A stretch of 64,000 nt of DNA, from contig JBEPUW010000011.1 in NCBI GenBank assembly GCA_041691315.1, positions 31,290-95,289 on the forward strand. Reading direction: 5' to 3'. The translations under genes were made by a program, and so were the position numbers. Numbering within the stretch: position 1 is the first letter of the stretch; each line of letters begins with the position of its first letter. The notes below the pieces were generated by a model, which worked only from the letters and a program-made list of their open reading frames with translations, made no database searches and was not told the DNA's origin. Below are positions 1 to 8,371 of this stretch, one piece after another. This DNA comes from Poindextera sp041691315. GTDB taxonomy: Bacteria > Pseudomonadota > Alphaproteobacteria > Caulobacterales > Caulobacteraceae.

Positions 1-480
<480 letters not shown>

Positions 481-502
481 GGGATGCGGAAATCTTAAGG
501 GG

Positions 503-1141
503 CTAGGCGCGTCGGACCGCGTCCAGAAAGGCCGAAATCAGGCCGGGGTCCTTTAGCCCCGCCCCGCGCTCCACGCCAGAGGAAACGTCGACCATCGGCG
601 CGCCGGACTGCTGCACCGCCTCGGCGACGTTCCAAGGATCGAGCCCGCCGGCCAGGAAGTGCGGCCGCTCGAACCGCCGCCCCGCGATCAGGCTCCAGTC
701 GAAGGTCAGGCCCAGCCCGCCGGGCCGTTCGGCGTCCGGCGCCGGCTTGGTCTCGAACATCAGATGATCGACCAGGCCGTCGTAGGCGCGCGCCGCATCG
801 ACGTCGCTGGCGTCAGCGACCGGCGCCACCTTGATCACCCCGGCGCCTGTGCGCAGCGCGACCTCGCGCACCCGGTTCGGCGTCTCGCGCCCATGCAGCT
901 GGATCAGGTCGGGACTGAGTTCGCGCATGATGCGATCCAGCGCCGCGTCATCGGGATCGACGGTCACCGCGACGATCTTCGCCCGCCCGCGCGCCGGCGC
1001 CGCCAGCCGCCCGGCCAGGTCGGGCGCTACGACCCGGGGGCTGGCGGCGAAGAACATGAAGCCGACAAACCCCGCCTTGCCGTCCAACGCCGCCCGCACC
1101 GTCTCCGGCGTCGAAAGCCCGCAGATTTTGGTGACCGTCAT
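503..1141 (-). CDS. trpF: Phosphoribosylanthranilate isomerase
   Basis: Third step of tryptophan synthesis, an Amadori rearrangement of phosphoribosylanthranilate, in the cytoplasm. The 212-residue length is normal for a single-domain TIM barrel. Visible motifs are KICGL with the catalytic base Cys7, PDLIQLHG near residue 80, GGLGLTFDW near 141 and the C-terminal VDVSSGVE phosphate site. In most homologues the general-acid position reads FDTKP or LDT; here it is FETKP, with Glu130 in place of Asp. This conservative change may be tolerated. It is followed directly by trpB. The upstream gap holds a dispersed repeat and no recognisable operon promoter. Confidence 0.95.
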   Translation of the reverse strand: MTVTKICGLSTPETVRAALDGKAGFVGFMFFAASPRVVAPDLAGRLAAPARGRAKIVAVTVDPDDAALDRIMRELSPDLIQLHGRETPNRVREVALRTGAGVIKVAPVADASDVDAARAYDGLVDHLMFETKPAPDAERPGGLGLTFDWSLIAGRRFERPHFLAGGLDPWNVAEAVQQSGAPMVDVSSGVERGAGLKDPGLISAFLDAVRRA

Positions 1142-1219
1142 GGATACCGCCTGGCTGGGCCGCCGACTTAAGCGCTCGCGAGGGGTTTCGCCAGCCCAGG
1201 GACAGCGGCCCTACCAGAA

Positions 1220-1368
1220 CCGTCATCCCCGGCTGGAGCGGCGAAGTCGCGGAATGCGGGGGATCCATAAACGTCGATGCTGGCCGGTGATCCAGAGCGG
1301 CTGAACCGCACCGCGAGATCAACGTCGCCCGTGTTCATGGGTAGCCCGAACAAGTCGGGCCATGACGG
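1220..1368. repeat. Dispersed mosaic intergenic repeat, copy 1
   Basis: First of five related intergenic elements in this window. It has a left module beginning CCGTCATCCCCGGCTGGAGC and containing GGAATGCGGGGGATCC, and a right module reading GTGTTCATGGGTAGCCCGAA, then CAAGTCGGGCCATGACGG. The outer ends CCGTCAT and ATGACGG are inverted, so the whole unit can fold. The modules recur at 28000, 31000, 46965 and 61714 in different combinations. The element fills most of the 259-bp gap between trpF and mscL; no gene is visible there. Confidence 0.85.
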
Positions 1369-1400
1369 TTGGGGATAGGCGGTGGGCCGAGCGCCGAGCC

Positions 1401-1802
1401 TTACGCCGGTCGGGTCTTCAGCAGGTCGCGGATTTCCACCAGCAGGGCTTCGGTGGTCGTCGGCGCGTCGGGCTCTTCCGGGGCCTTGGCCTCTTCGCGG
1501 CGCAGGCTGTTGATCGCCTTGACCATCAGGAAGATGGCCAGCGCGATGATGATGAACTGGATGACGGTATTGATGAAGAGGCCGTAGCCGACGGCCACCT
1601 CGGCGGCCTTGCCGGCGGCGGGCTTCAGCACCCATTTCAGCGCGGCGAAATCGACGCCCCCGGTGAGCAGGCCGATCGGCGGCATGATGATCTGGTCGAC
1701 CAGGCTCTTGACGATGGCCCCGAAGGCGCCGCCGATGATCACGCCGACGGCCAGGTCGACGACGTTGCCGCGGGCGATGAAGTCGCGAAATTCCTTCAGC
1801 AT
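1401..1802 (-). CDS. mscL: Large-conductance mechanosensitive channel
   Basis: Inner-membrane homopentameric channel that opens under membrane tension and releases solutes after hypo-osmotic shock. The 133 residues start MLKEFRDFIARGNVVDLAVG, the amphipathic N-terminus plus pore-lining TM1 with its small-residue packing (GVIIGGAFGAIV). A periplasmic loop and TM2 (FIIIALAIFLMVKAIN, about residues 85-105) follow, then a charged C-terminal helix ending EIRDLLKTR. Length and layout match the family. It lies 10 bp after ihfB on the same strand, so it may be co-transcribed, although the functions are unrelated. Confidence 0.97.
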   Translation of the reverse strand: MLKEFRDFIARGNVVDLAVGVIIGGAFGAIVKSLVDQIIMPPIGLLTGGVDFAALKWVLKPAAGKAAEVAVGYGLFINTVIQFIIIALAIFLMVKAINSLRREEAKAPEEPDAPTTTEALLVEIRDLLKTRPA

Positions 1803-1812
1803 CGGGGCTTCC

Positions 1813-2097
1813 TTATTCGTCGGCGTTCAGCCGCTCGCGCAGTTCCTTGCCGCTCTTGAAGAAGGGGACGTGCTTGGCCTTGACCTTGACCGCCGCGCCG
1901 GTGCGCGGATTGCGCCCGGTGCGGGCCGGACGCGAGCGGACCGAGAAGGCCCCGAAGCCGCGCAGCTCGACGCGGCCGCCGCCCTCCAGCGCGCTCGCCA
2001 TGCGATCGAGCACCACGCCGACCACGCGCTCGACGTCGCGCTGGGTCAGGTGAGGGTTCTCGCTCGCCAGCTTGGCGATCAGTTCCGACTTGATCAT
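1813..2097 (-). CDS. ihfB: Integration host factor beta subunit
   Basis: Sequence-specific DNA-bending protein that pairs with IHF-alpha. It helps sigma-54 promoters by looping DNA between activator and polymerase. The 94-residue protein starts MIKSELIAKLASENPHLTQR and carries the HU/IHF signature RGFGAFSVRSRPARTGRNP, in which the DNA-intercalating Pro of the beta arm is visible (residues 55-73). It lies 149 bp downstream of rpsA on the same strand, the usual position in Proteobacteria. The rpsA-ihfB gap shows no obvious terminator, so readthrough is possible. Confidence 0.96.
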   Translation of the reverse strand: MIKSELIAKLASENPHLTQRDVERVVGVVLDRMASALEGGGRVELRGFGAFSVRSRPARTGRNPRTGAAVKVKAKHVPFFKSGKELRERLNADE

Positions 2098-2246
2098 GCG
2101 TGCCCCCGAAAACTCCCCAACCTGACCATGGCCAAGTCCTGGTTGAGGTTCAAGGGGTTAGCCGCATTAAAACACGCCAAACCTGGACGCCGCGCCGCCA
2201 TCTGCGGTCACGGCGCCCAAAGCTTGAGCGGTTTTGGAAGGTTGGC

Positions 2247-3956
2247 CTACTCCTTGGCCGCCTTTTCGCGCAGCGCCGCGCCCAGGATGTCGCCCAGCGA
2301 CGCGCCTGAATCGGAGGAGCCGAACTTTTCGATCGCCTGCTTGTCCTCGGCCATCTCCAGCGCCTTGACCGACAGCGAGACGCGGCGCGCCGACTTGTCG
2401 ATATTGGCGATCTGGGCGTCCAGGCGGTCACCGACCGCATAGCGCTCCGGCCGCTGTTCCGACCGGTCGCGCGACAGGTCGGACTTGCGGATGAAGGCGG
2501 TCATCGGCGCTTCGTCTTCGCCGAACTTGACCTCGATGCCGCCGGAGGTCACCTCGGTCACCTGCACGGTGACGGTCTGGCCCTTCTTGTAGGTATCCTG
2601 GGCCAGCGGATCGCCGCCGAGCTGCTTGACGCCCAGCGAGATGCGCTCCTTCTCGACGTCGACGTCGAGAACCTTGGCCTTGACCACCTCGCCCTTCTTG
2701 TAGCGCTGGATGGCTTCTTCGCCCGGCGCGTTCCAGTCGAGGTCGGTCAGGTGCACCATGCCGTCGATGTCGTTGTCGAGGCCCAGGAAGAGGCCGAATT
2801 CGGTGGCGTTCTTGACCTCGCCCTCGACGGTCGAACCGACCGGGTGGGCGGCGATGAAGGCCTCCCAGGGATTGTCCATGGCCTGCTTCAGGCCCAGCGA
2901 CACGCGCCGCTTGGAGGCGTCGACATCGAGCACCACGACTTCGACCTCCTGGCTGGTGGAGACGATCTTGCCCGGGTGCACGTTCTTCTTGGTCCAGGAC
3001 ATTTCGGAGACGTGGACCAGGCCCTCGACCCCGGCTTCCAGCTCCACGAAGGCGCCGTAGTCGGTGATGTTGGTGATGCGGCCGGTGAACTTGGCGCCGA
3101 CCGGATACTTGGCCTCCACCCCGTCCCACGGGTCGGATTGCAGCTGCTTCATGCCCAGGCTGATGCGCTGGGTGTCGGGGTTGATCTTGACGATCTGCAC
3201 CTTGACGGTGTCGCCGACCGCCAGCACCTGGCTGGGGTGCGAGACGCGCTTCCAGCTCATGTCGGTGACGTGCAGCAGCCCGTCGATGCCGCCCAGGTCG
3301 ACGAAGGCGCCGTAGTCGGTGATGTTCTTGACCACGCCTTCGCGGACTTCGCCCTCGGTCAACTGGCTGACCAGCTCGGTGCGCTGTTCGGCGCGGGCTT
3401 CTTCCAGGATGGCGCGGCGCGAGACGACGATATTGCCGCGCGGCCGGTCCATTTTCAGGATGGCGAAGGGCTGTTCCTTGCCCATCAGGGGGCCGACGTC
3501 GCGCACCGGGCGGATATCGACCTGGCTGCCGGGCAGGAAGGCCGAGGCGCCGCCGAGATCGACGGTGAAGCCGCCCTTCACGCGCCCGACGATCGAGCCC
3601 ATGACCGGCTCGTTCAGGGCATAGACGCCTTCCAGACGGGTCCAGGCCTCTTCGCGGCGGGCCTTGTCGCGGCTGATGACCGCCTCGCCCAGCGCGTTCT
3701 CGACGCGCTCGAGGAAGACTTCGACCTCGTCGCCGACCTTGATGGTCGCCTTGCCGTCGTCATCGACACCGAATTCCTTCACCTGGATGCGGCCTTCGGT
3801 CTTCAGGCCCACATCGATGATGGCGAAATCCTTCTCGATCCCGACCACCTTGCCCTTGACCACCGAGCCTTCCATGAAGTCGCGCCCACCGAAGGACTCG
3901 TCCAGCAAGGCCGCGAAGTCGTCGCGGGAGGGGGACATGCTCATATCGTCAGCCAT
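2247..3956 (-). CDS. rpsA: 30S ribosomal protein S1
   Basis: Largest small-subunit protein. It captures mRNA and helps unfold leaders during initiation. The 569-residue protein contains six successive S1 (OB-fold) repeats, shown by recurring DYGAFV(D/E)L and G(V/L)VH segments such as NITDYGAFVDLGGIDGLLHV and NITDYGAFVELEAGVEGLVH. I take the start at MADDMSMSPSRDDFAALLDE; an open frame continues upstream but looks unlike S1. The C-terminus ends in an alanine/lysine-rich tail. It sits between cmk and ihfB as in most Proteobacteria, and its S1 repeats make it the best internal check that this region is intact. Confidence 0.97.
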   Translation of the reverse strand: MADDMSMSPSRDDFAALLDESFGGRDFMEGSVVKGKVVGIEKDFAIIDVGLKTEGRIQVKEFGVDDDGKATIKVGDEVEVFLERVENALGEAVISRDKARREEAWTRLEGVYALNEPVMGSIVGRVKGGFTVDLGGASAFLPGSQVDIRPVRDVGPLMGKEQPFAILKMDRPRGNIVVSRRAILEEARAEQRTELVSQLTEGEVREGVVKNITDYGAFVDLGGIDGLLHVTDMSWKRVSHPSQVLAVGDTVKVQIVKINPDTQRISLGMKQLQSDPWDGVEAKYPVGAKFTGRITNITDYGAFVELEAGVEGLVHVSEMSWTKKNVHPGKIVSTSQEVEVVVLDVDASKRRVSLGLKQAMDNPWEAFIAAHPVGSTVEGEVKNATEFGLFLGLDNDIDGMVHLTDLDWNAPGEEAIQRYKKGEVVKAKVLDVDVEKERISLGVKQLGGDPLAQDTYKKGQTVTVQVTEVTSGGIEVKFGEDEAPMTAFIRKSDLSRDRSEQRPERYAVGDRLDAQIANIDKSARRVSLSVKALEMAEDKQAIEKFGSSDSGASLGDILGAALREKAAKE

Positions 3957-4110
3957 TGAATTCTTTCGTGTTCTAAGCGGTGAACGGCGGAACGCGCATC
4001 GCGTCCGCATCGAACCCGCGGGTGTCTGAAAATCGGTGTGCGAAGAGCGCGTCGACCTTGGTCTGCGCGCGAGGCCCGCGGTGGACGAGGGAAGGACACG
4101 TTGGGATTGC

Positions 4111-4761
4111 CTAGGGGGAAGTCTCCCACCGGGCGCGCGCCGCCTCGACGATACGGCGGGCCGCATCGACGGCCGCTTCTATAGTCATTTCAGTGGTGTC
4201 CAGCAAGACAGCGTCGGCCGCCGGCCGCATCGGCGAGTCGGCGCGGCCGGAGTCGACCGCGTCGCGACGGGCGATGTCGGCCAGGATGTCGTCCAGGCTG
4301 CCGGCCTCGCCGCTACCGTGAAGCTGCAGCCAGCGACGCTGGGCGCGGGCTTGCGCCGAGGCGGTGACATAGAGCTTGGCGGGGGCCGCAGGGACAATCA
4401 CCGTGCCGATGTCGCGCCCGTCCAGCACCGCCCCGCCCGGCTGACCGGCGAAGCCGCGCTGGAAGGCGCGCAGGGTCTCGCGCACCGCCGGATGCACCGC
4501 CACGCGGCTGGCCGCCTGGCCGGCTTCCAGGCTGCGCAGGGCCGAGACGTCCAGATCTGCCAGATCGAGCGCCCTGGCATGCCGCTCGGCGGCGACTGCG
4601 TCGTCAGGATCCTCGCCGGCGCGCCGCACCGCCCAGCCCACGGCTCTATAGAGCAAGCCGGTATCCAGCACCTGCAGGCCGTAGGCGCGGCCAAGGGCGG
4701 TAGAAATGGCGCCCTTGCCGGAGGCGGCGGGGCCGTCGACCGCGATGACGAAGCCGCTCAC
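4111..4761 (-). CDS. cmk: Cytidylate kinase
   Basis: Phosphorylates CMP and dCMP with ATP in pyrimidine nucleotide recycling. The 216-residue protein begins MSGFVIAVDGPAASGKGAIS, with P-loop GPAASGKG at residues 10-17, and contains the family motif LDGRDIGTVIVPAA (about residues 117-130) and a LID-like RxxxR region (RAQRRWLQL). Its ATG overlaps the aroA stop by four bases (ATGA), which suggests translational coupling. rpsA follows 154 bp downstream. Confidence 0.96.
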   Translation of the reverse strand: MSGFVIAVDGPAASGKGAISTALGRAYGLQVLDTGLLYRAVGWAVRRAGEDPDDAVAAERHARALDLADLDVSALRSLEAGQAASRVAVHPAVRETLRAFQRGFAGQPGGAVLDGRDIGTVIVPAAPAKLYVTASAQARAQRRWLQLHGSGEAGSLDDILADIARRDAVDSGRADSPMRPAADAVLLDTTEMTIEAAVDAARRIVEAARARWETSP

Positions 4762-6086
4762 GCCGCCTCGATCTCGGCGCCCAGCCCACCCATCAGCGCG
4801 GTGAAACCCGGGAAGCTGGTGGCGATCATGCCGGGCTCATCGACGCTGACCGCCTGTTCTGCCGCCAGACCCAGCATCAGGTGGGCCATGGCGATGCGGT
4901 GGTCGCCATGGGTGGCGATGGAGGCCGCGCCGCGGACCCGGTGATTGCCGCCCGAAGAGCCGCGCACCTTCATCGTATCGGCCTCCTGTTCGACCATGAC
5001 GCCGCAGGACGACAGCCCCTGGACGGTCAGGGCCAGCCGATCGCTTTCCTTGACGATCAACTCGCCAAGGCCGCGCATCATGGTCTCGCCGTCGGCGAAG
5101 GCGGCCGCCACCGCCAGAATGGGATATTCGTCGATCATCGAGGGCGCGCGTTCCGGCGGCACATCGACCCCCTGTAGCGGCCCGTAGCGGGCGGTAAGGT
5201 CGCCGACCTGCTCGCCGCCGTCTTCGCGCGCGTTCGCAACGGTTAGATCCGCGCCCATCTCGATCAGGGTCTTGAAGAGGCCGGTACGTAGCGGGTTGAG
5301 CAGCACCCCCTCTACCGTCACCTCCGAGCCCGGGATGATCAGCGCCGCGACCAGCGGGAAGGCCGCCGACGACGGATCGCCCGGTACGCGGATGGCGCAG
5401 CCCCTCAGAGCCTGGCCTCCGGCCAACCGGATGTGACGGCCGTCGGCGTGGTCGTCCACCTCGACCACCGCGCCAAAGGCCCGCAGCATGCGTTCGGTAT
5501 GGTCGCGGGTGGCCTCGGGCTCGACCACCTCGGTCATGCCAGCCCCGTTCAGGCCGGCCAGCAGCACAGCCGACTTTACCTGCGCCGATGGCTCGGGCAG
5601 GCGATAGGCGATGGTCTTCAGATTCCCGCCCTTGATCGCCAGCGGCAGCCGGCCACCATCGCGGCAGACATAGGCCGCGCCCATCTCGCTCAAGGGCCGC
5701 AAGACCCGCATCATCGGCCGGCCGCGCAGGCTGGCGTCGCCGGTGAAGGCGACGCTGATCGGAAAGCCCGCCGCGGCGCCCATCATCAGGCGCACACCGG
5801 TGCCGGAATTGCCGCAATCGATGACGTCGGCGGGCTCGGCCAGCCCACCCGCCCCGCGCACGCGCCAGCGCCCTTCGTCGATCCGTTCGATCCCGGCGCT
5901 GAAGGCGGCCATGGCGCGAGCGGTGGCCAGCACGTCCTCGCCCTCGAGCAGACCTTCGATCCCGGTCTCGCCCGTGGCCAGGGCGCCGAGGATCAGCGCC
6001 CTGTGCGAGATCGACTTGTCGCCGGGCGCTTTGACGCGGCCCCGCAACGGCGATCCCGGCCGAGCCGTGAGGGTGGCGGGCGCCAT
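4758..6086 (-). CDS. aroA: 3-phosphoshikimate 1-carboxyvinyltransferase (EPSP synthase), class II-like
   Basis: Sixth step of the shikimate pathway, transferring enolpyruvyl from PEP to shikimate-3-phosphate. The 442-residue protein starts MAPATLTARPG and shows PGDKSISHRA (residues 21-30), TRDHTERML, RAPSMIDEYPILAVAAAF and LIVKESDRL. The overall sequence follows the class II Agrobacterium CP4 type rather than the E. coli type. The glyphosate-determining segment reads CGNSGTGVR, with Gly95 where CP4 has Ala100. The start is chosen at the ATG matching family N-termini although the frame is open further upstream. It is translationally coupled to cmk by a 4-bp overlap. Confidence 0.96.
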   Translation of the reverse strand: MAPATLTARPGSPLRGRVKAPGDKSISHRALILGALATGETGIEGLLEGEDVLATARAMAAFSAGIERIDEGRWRVRGAGGLAEPADVIDCGNSGTGVRLMMGAAAGFPISVAFTGDASLRGRPMMRVLRPLSEMGAAYVCRDGGRLPLAIKGGNLKTIAYRLPEPSAQVKSAVLLAGLNGAGMTEVVEPEATRDHTERMLRAFGAVVEVDDHADGRHIRLAGGQALRGCAIRVPGDPSSAAFPLVAALIIPGSEVTVEGVLLNPLRTGLFKTLIEMGADLTVANAREDGGEQVGDLTARYGPLQGVDVPPERAPSMIDEYPILAVAAAFADGETMMRGLGELIVKESDRLALTVQGLSSCGVMVEQEADTMKVRGSSGGNHRVRGAASIATHGDHRIAMAHLMLGLAAEQAVSVDEPGMIATSFPGFTALMGGLGAEIEAA

Positions 6087-6206
6087 GGTGGTCAAGGACT
6101 CCCAAATGAGCGGAAAGGCGGAGGGGTTTAGCTTTTGACAGCGGCCCCCGCGCGTGGCAAGGGAGCCGCCCTCCGCCTCATCGTTGCACGTCAGAAGGTC
6201 TCGTCC

Positions 6207-6671
6207 TTGGCCAATCCCGAACTGGGCGCGAAGCAAATTTGCCCCGCCTGCCAGGCTAAATTCTACGACCTTGGCAAACGGCCGGCGACCTGCCCCAAAT
6301 GCGCGACCCAATTTGATCCCGAAGAAGCGTTGAAGAGCCGCCGTGTCCGCGCGCGCACCACGACGCCGGATTACGAAGCCGAGGAAGAAGCGCCCCAGCC
6401 CGCGCCCGTCGAACCGGATGGGTTCGAGGACGAGGTGGACGAAACCCCCGAGGTCGACGAGGTCGCCGCCGAGCCGATCGAGAGCGACGACGACGCCGAA
6501 GGCTCCGAAGGCGTGGTCGCGCCGCCGGCCGACGACCTGGGCGTCGACTTCGCCGAGGAAGAAGAACTGGAAGAGGAAGCCGCCGACGTGCCCTTCCTCG
6601 TGGACGACGAGGACGAGGACGACAATTTCGAAGACGAGATCGAGGGCCTGCCCGACGGCGAACAGGACTGA
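6207..6671 (+). CDS. FYDLN-type zinc protein with long acidic tail (TIGR02300 family)
   Basis: Alphaproteobacterial conserved protein of unknown function. From a TTG start it reads LANPELGAKQICPACQAKFY, with two CxxC pairs (CPAC and CPKC) around the signature FYDLGKRPATCPKC that can hold a zinc, followed by FDPEEALKSRRVRAR. The remaining two thirds are almost entirely Asp, Glu, Ala and Pro, ending EDEIEGLPDGEQD. The TTG at 6207 is preferred because homologues begin MANPELG and an AGAAGG sequence lies just upstream; an in-frame ATG at 6135 would add 24 residues. It diverges from aroA and is followed by tRNA-Ala. Confidence 0.85.
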   Translation: MANPELGAKQICPACQAKFYDLGKRPATCPKCATQFDPEEALKSRRVRARTTTPDYEAEEEAPQPAPVEPDGFEDEVDETPEVDEVAAEPIESDDDAEGSEGVVAPPADDLGVDFAEEEELEEEAADVPFLVDDEDEDDNFEDEIEGLPDGEQD

Positions 6672-6764
6672 GCCCGCGCGGGCTTGATCGAAAAACCCGC
6701 TCGGCATAGGGTCCGCCGCCTTCGCGGACGGGCCTTAAGCCCGCAACCGAATACCCGAACTCTC

Positions 6765-6840
6765 GGGGCTATAGCTCAGCTGGTAGAGCGCTTGAATGGC
6801 ATTCAAGAGGTCAGCGGTTCGACTCCGCTTAGCTCCACCA
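6765..6840 (+). tRNA. tRNA-Ala (GGC anticodon)
   Basis: A 76-nt cloverleaf. The acceptor stem GGGGCTA pairs with TAGCTCC, the D arm reads GCTCAGCTGGTAGAGC, and the anticodon stem-loop CTTGAATGGCATTCAAG places GGC at the centre. The T arm contains the invariant GGTTCGACTCC, and the 3' CCA is encoded. No integrase or partial tRNA copy lies nearby. Confidence 0.97.
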
Positions 6841-6925
6841 CTTCCTCCGATCTTCCGAATTGGTCAGATGCTTGGTTGAGGTGGTTCGCACATCCTCAAC
6901 TACGGACGGGTCGGTCCCGCCGCCA

Positions 6926-7477
6926 ATGACCGCCAACCCGCAATATGATGCGGAAGTCCTGCTGATCGGTGGCCGATCCGGCGTCGGCAAGTCCACGCTC
7001 GGCTGGGAGGTCTCGCGGCAGTTGCAGGAGGCGCGCGCGTCGCACTGCTACATCGAGGGGGATAATCTCGATCAGGTCTTTCCAGCGCCGGCTGGCGATC
7101 CCGTCCGCGAGAAGATCAGCGAGGCCAACCTCGCCGCCATATGGACCAACTACCGTGCGCTGGGTCACGATCGGCTTGTCTATACCAATACGGCCGCGGT
7201 CATCAGCGCGCCCTGGATGGCGCGCGCCTTGCGGGGCCAGGTTCGGTTCGTCGGTGTGTTGCTGACCGCAGACGATGACACGGCGGCCAGTCGTCTGTCC
7301 GCCCGCGAGATCGGCGGCGGCCTCAGCTGGCACCTGGACCGCAGTCGCCGAGCCGCGCTTTGGCTTGAGGCCGAAGCGCCGCAGTGGGTCGCCCGCGTTC
7401 CCACCGACCGTCGCCAGGTCACCGACATCGCCGCCGAAGTGATCGGCCTCACCGGGTGGCTCGCATCTACCGGGTGA
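6926..7477 (+). CDS. P-loop ATPase/kinase-like protein
   Basis: A 183-residue protein with an N-terminal Walker A motif, GGRSGVGKSTLGWEV (about residues 13-27), and a probable substrate segment YIEGDNLDQVF. Size and layout resemble small-molecule kinases of the gluconate/shikimate/chloramphenicol phosphotransferase type. The exact substrate cannot be read from sequence. The start at MTANPQYDAEVLLIGG gives the normal distance to the P-loop; the frame extends upstream towards the tRNA. It is followed 95 bp later by the 2OG oxygenase on the same strand. Confidence 0.75.
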   Translation: MTANPQYDAEVLLIGGRSGVGKSTLGWEVSRQLQEARASHCYIEGDNLDQVFPAPAGDPVREKISEANLAAIWTNYRALGHDRLVYTNTAAVISAPWMARALRGQVRFVGVLLTADDDTAASRLSAREIGGGLSWHLDRSRRAALWLEAEAPQWVARVPTDRRQVTDIAAEVIGLTGWLASTG

Positions 7478-7572
7478 CCGCGCCGCGATAGGAGTTCGAA
7501 AGCAAGAGCGGGAGTGTGACCGTGGGCCGTGGGTGCGACCTTGCCGATCCGGCAAGTCTAGGAGCCCAAGCC

Positions 7573-8265
7573 ATGACCGACATTGAAACGATCGATTGGG
7601 CGGGTGTCTCGGCCGATCTGGACGCCCAGGGCTGGGCGATCCTGCCGAACCTGCTGGGCGATGCGGAGTGCGCGGCCACCGCCGGCGTTTACAAACGCGG
7701 CGAAGGCTTCCGCAGTCAGGTGATCATGGCCAGGCACGGCTTCGGGCGCGGCGAATATCGCTATTTCAGCTATCCGCTGCCGCGGCTGGTGCAGGCCTTG
7801 CGCGACGCGCTCTATCCGCCGCTCGCCCCGCTGGCCAACCGCTGGCACGAGCGGATGGGACTGTCGGTGCGGTTCCCGGACGACCACTCGGCCTTCCTTG
7901 AGCGCTGCCATCGCGCCGGCCAGACCCGCCCGACGCCGCTTCTGCTGCAGTATGGCCCCGGCGATTACAATTGCCTGGACCTCTATGGCGAACACGTCTT
8001 CCCGCTGCAGGTCGCGGTGCTGTTGTCCGCGCCAGGCCGCGACTTCGACGGCGGCGAGTTCGTCATCACCGAACAGCGGCCGCGGATGCAGACCCGGGCC
8101 GCAGTCGCACCCCTGCACAAGGGCGACGCGCTGGTGTTCGCGGTCAACGGCCGTCCGGTGCATGGCGTCCGCGGCGACTATCGGGTCAAGCTCCGCCACG
8201 GCGTCAGCGCGGTGCGCTCAGGCCGGCGGCACACGCTCGGGATCATCTTCCACGACGCGGCCTGA
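7573..8265 (+). CDS. 2OG-Fe(II) oxygenase-like protein (Oxygenase-NA family) lacking the HxD histidine
   Basis: A 230-residue protein collinear with the PF09859-type 2-oxoglutarate/iron oxygenases suggested to act on damaged nucleic acid. Visible blocks are TPLLLQYGPGDYNC, LYGEHVFPLQVAVLL, GGEFVITEQRPRMQ, the distal-His segment KLRHGVS (His209) and the C-terminal SGRRHTLGIIFHDA. From my knowledge of the family, the metal-binding segment reads NCLHQDLYG, containing HxD. Here it is NCLDLYG, so two residues including the iron-ligand His are missing at residues 135/136 (nucleotide 7978). The fold is probably retained but the iron site is probably not. This could be a true loss or a 6-base sequence error. 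Confidence 0.8.
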   Translation: MTDIETIDWAGVSADLDAQGWAILPNLLGDAECAATAGVYKRGEGFRSQVIMARHGFGRGEYRYFSYPLPRLVQALRDALYPPLAPLANRWHERMGLSVRFPDDHSAFLERCHRAGQTRPTPLLLQYGPGDYNCLDLYGEHVFPLQVAVLLSAPGRDFDGGEFVITEQRPRMQTRAAVAPLHKGDALVFAVNGRPVHGVRGDYRVKLRHGVSAVRSGRRHTLGIIFHDAA

Positions 8266-8371
8266 ACGCTCGCGAGAACCGCAGGGCCTTGTCTCGTCCG
8301 CGAAAATGCAGAAAGGAACCTTAGCCGTGATGGTCTATTAGACGTCCAACCGCCGCGGGGAGGGGCCGGCC

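Noticed and set aside
2751..3959. 402-codon open frame on the plus strand opposite rpsA
   Set aside because: It is antisense to clear S1 repeats, has no family features and reflects the GC-rich codon bias that keeps reverse frames open. Similar long shadows opposite the amidohydrolase (16848-18692), the FAD oxidoreductase (18856-20334), polA (30820-32697), kdpA (50051-51775) and kdpD (54494-56110) are rejected for the same reason.
6765..6840. tRNA genes as integration sites of genomic islands
   Set aside because: None of the three tRNA genes (6765, 30827, 41150) has an integrase, a duplicated 3' end or phage genes nearby.
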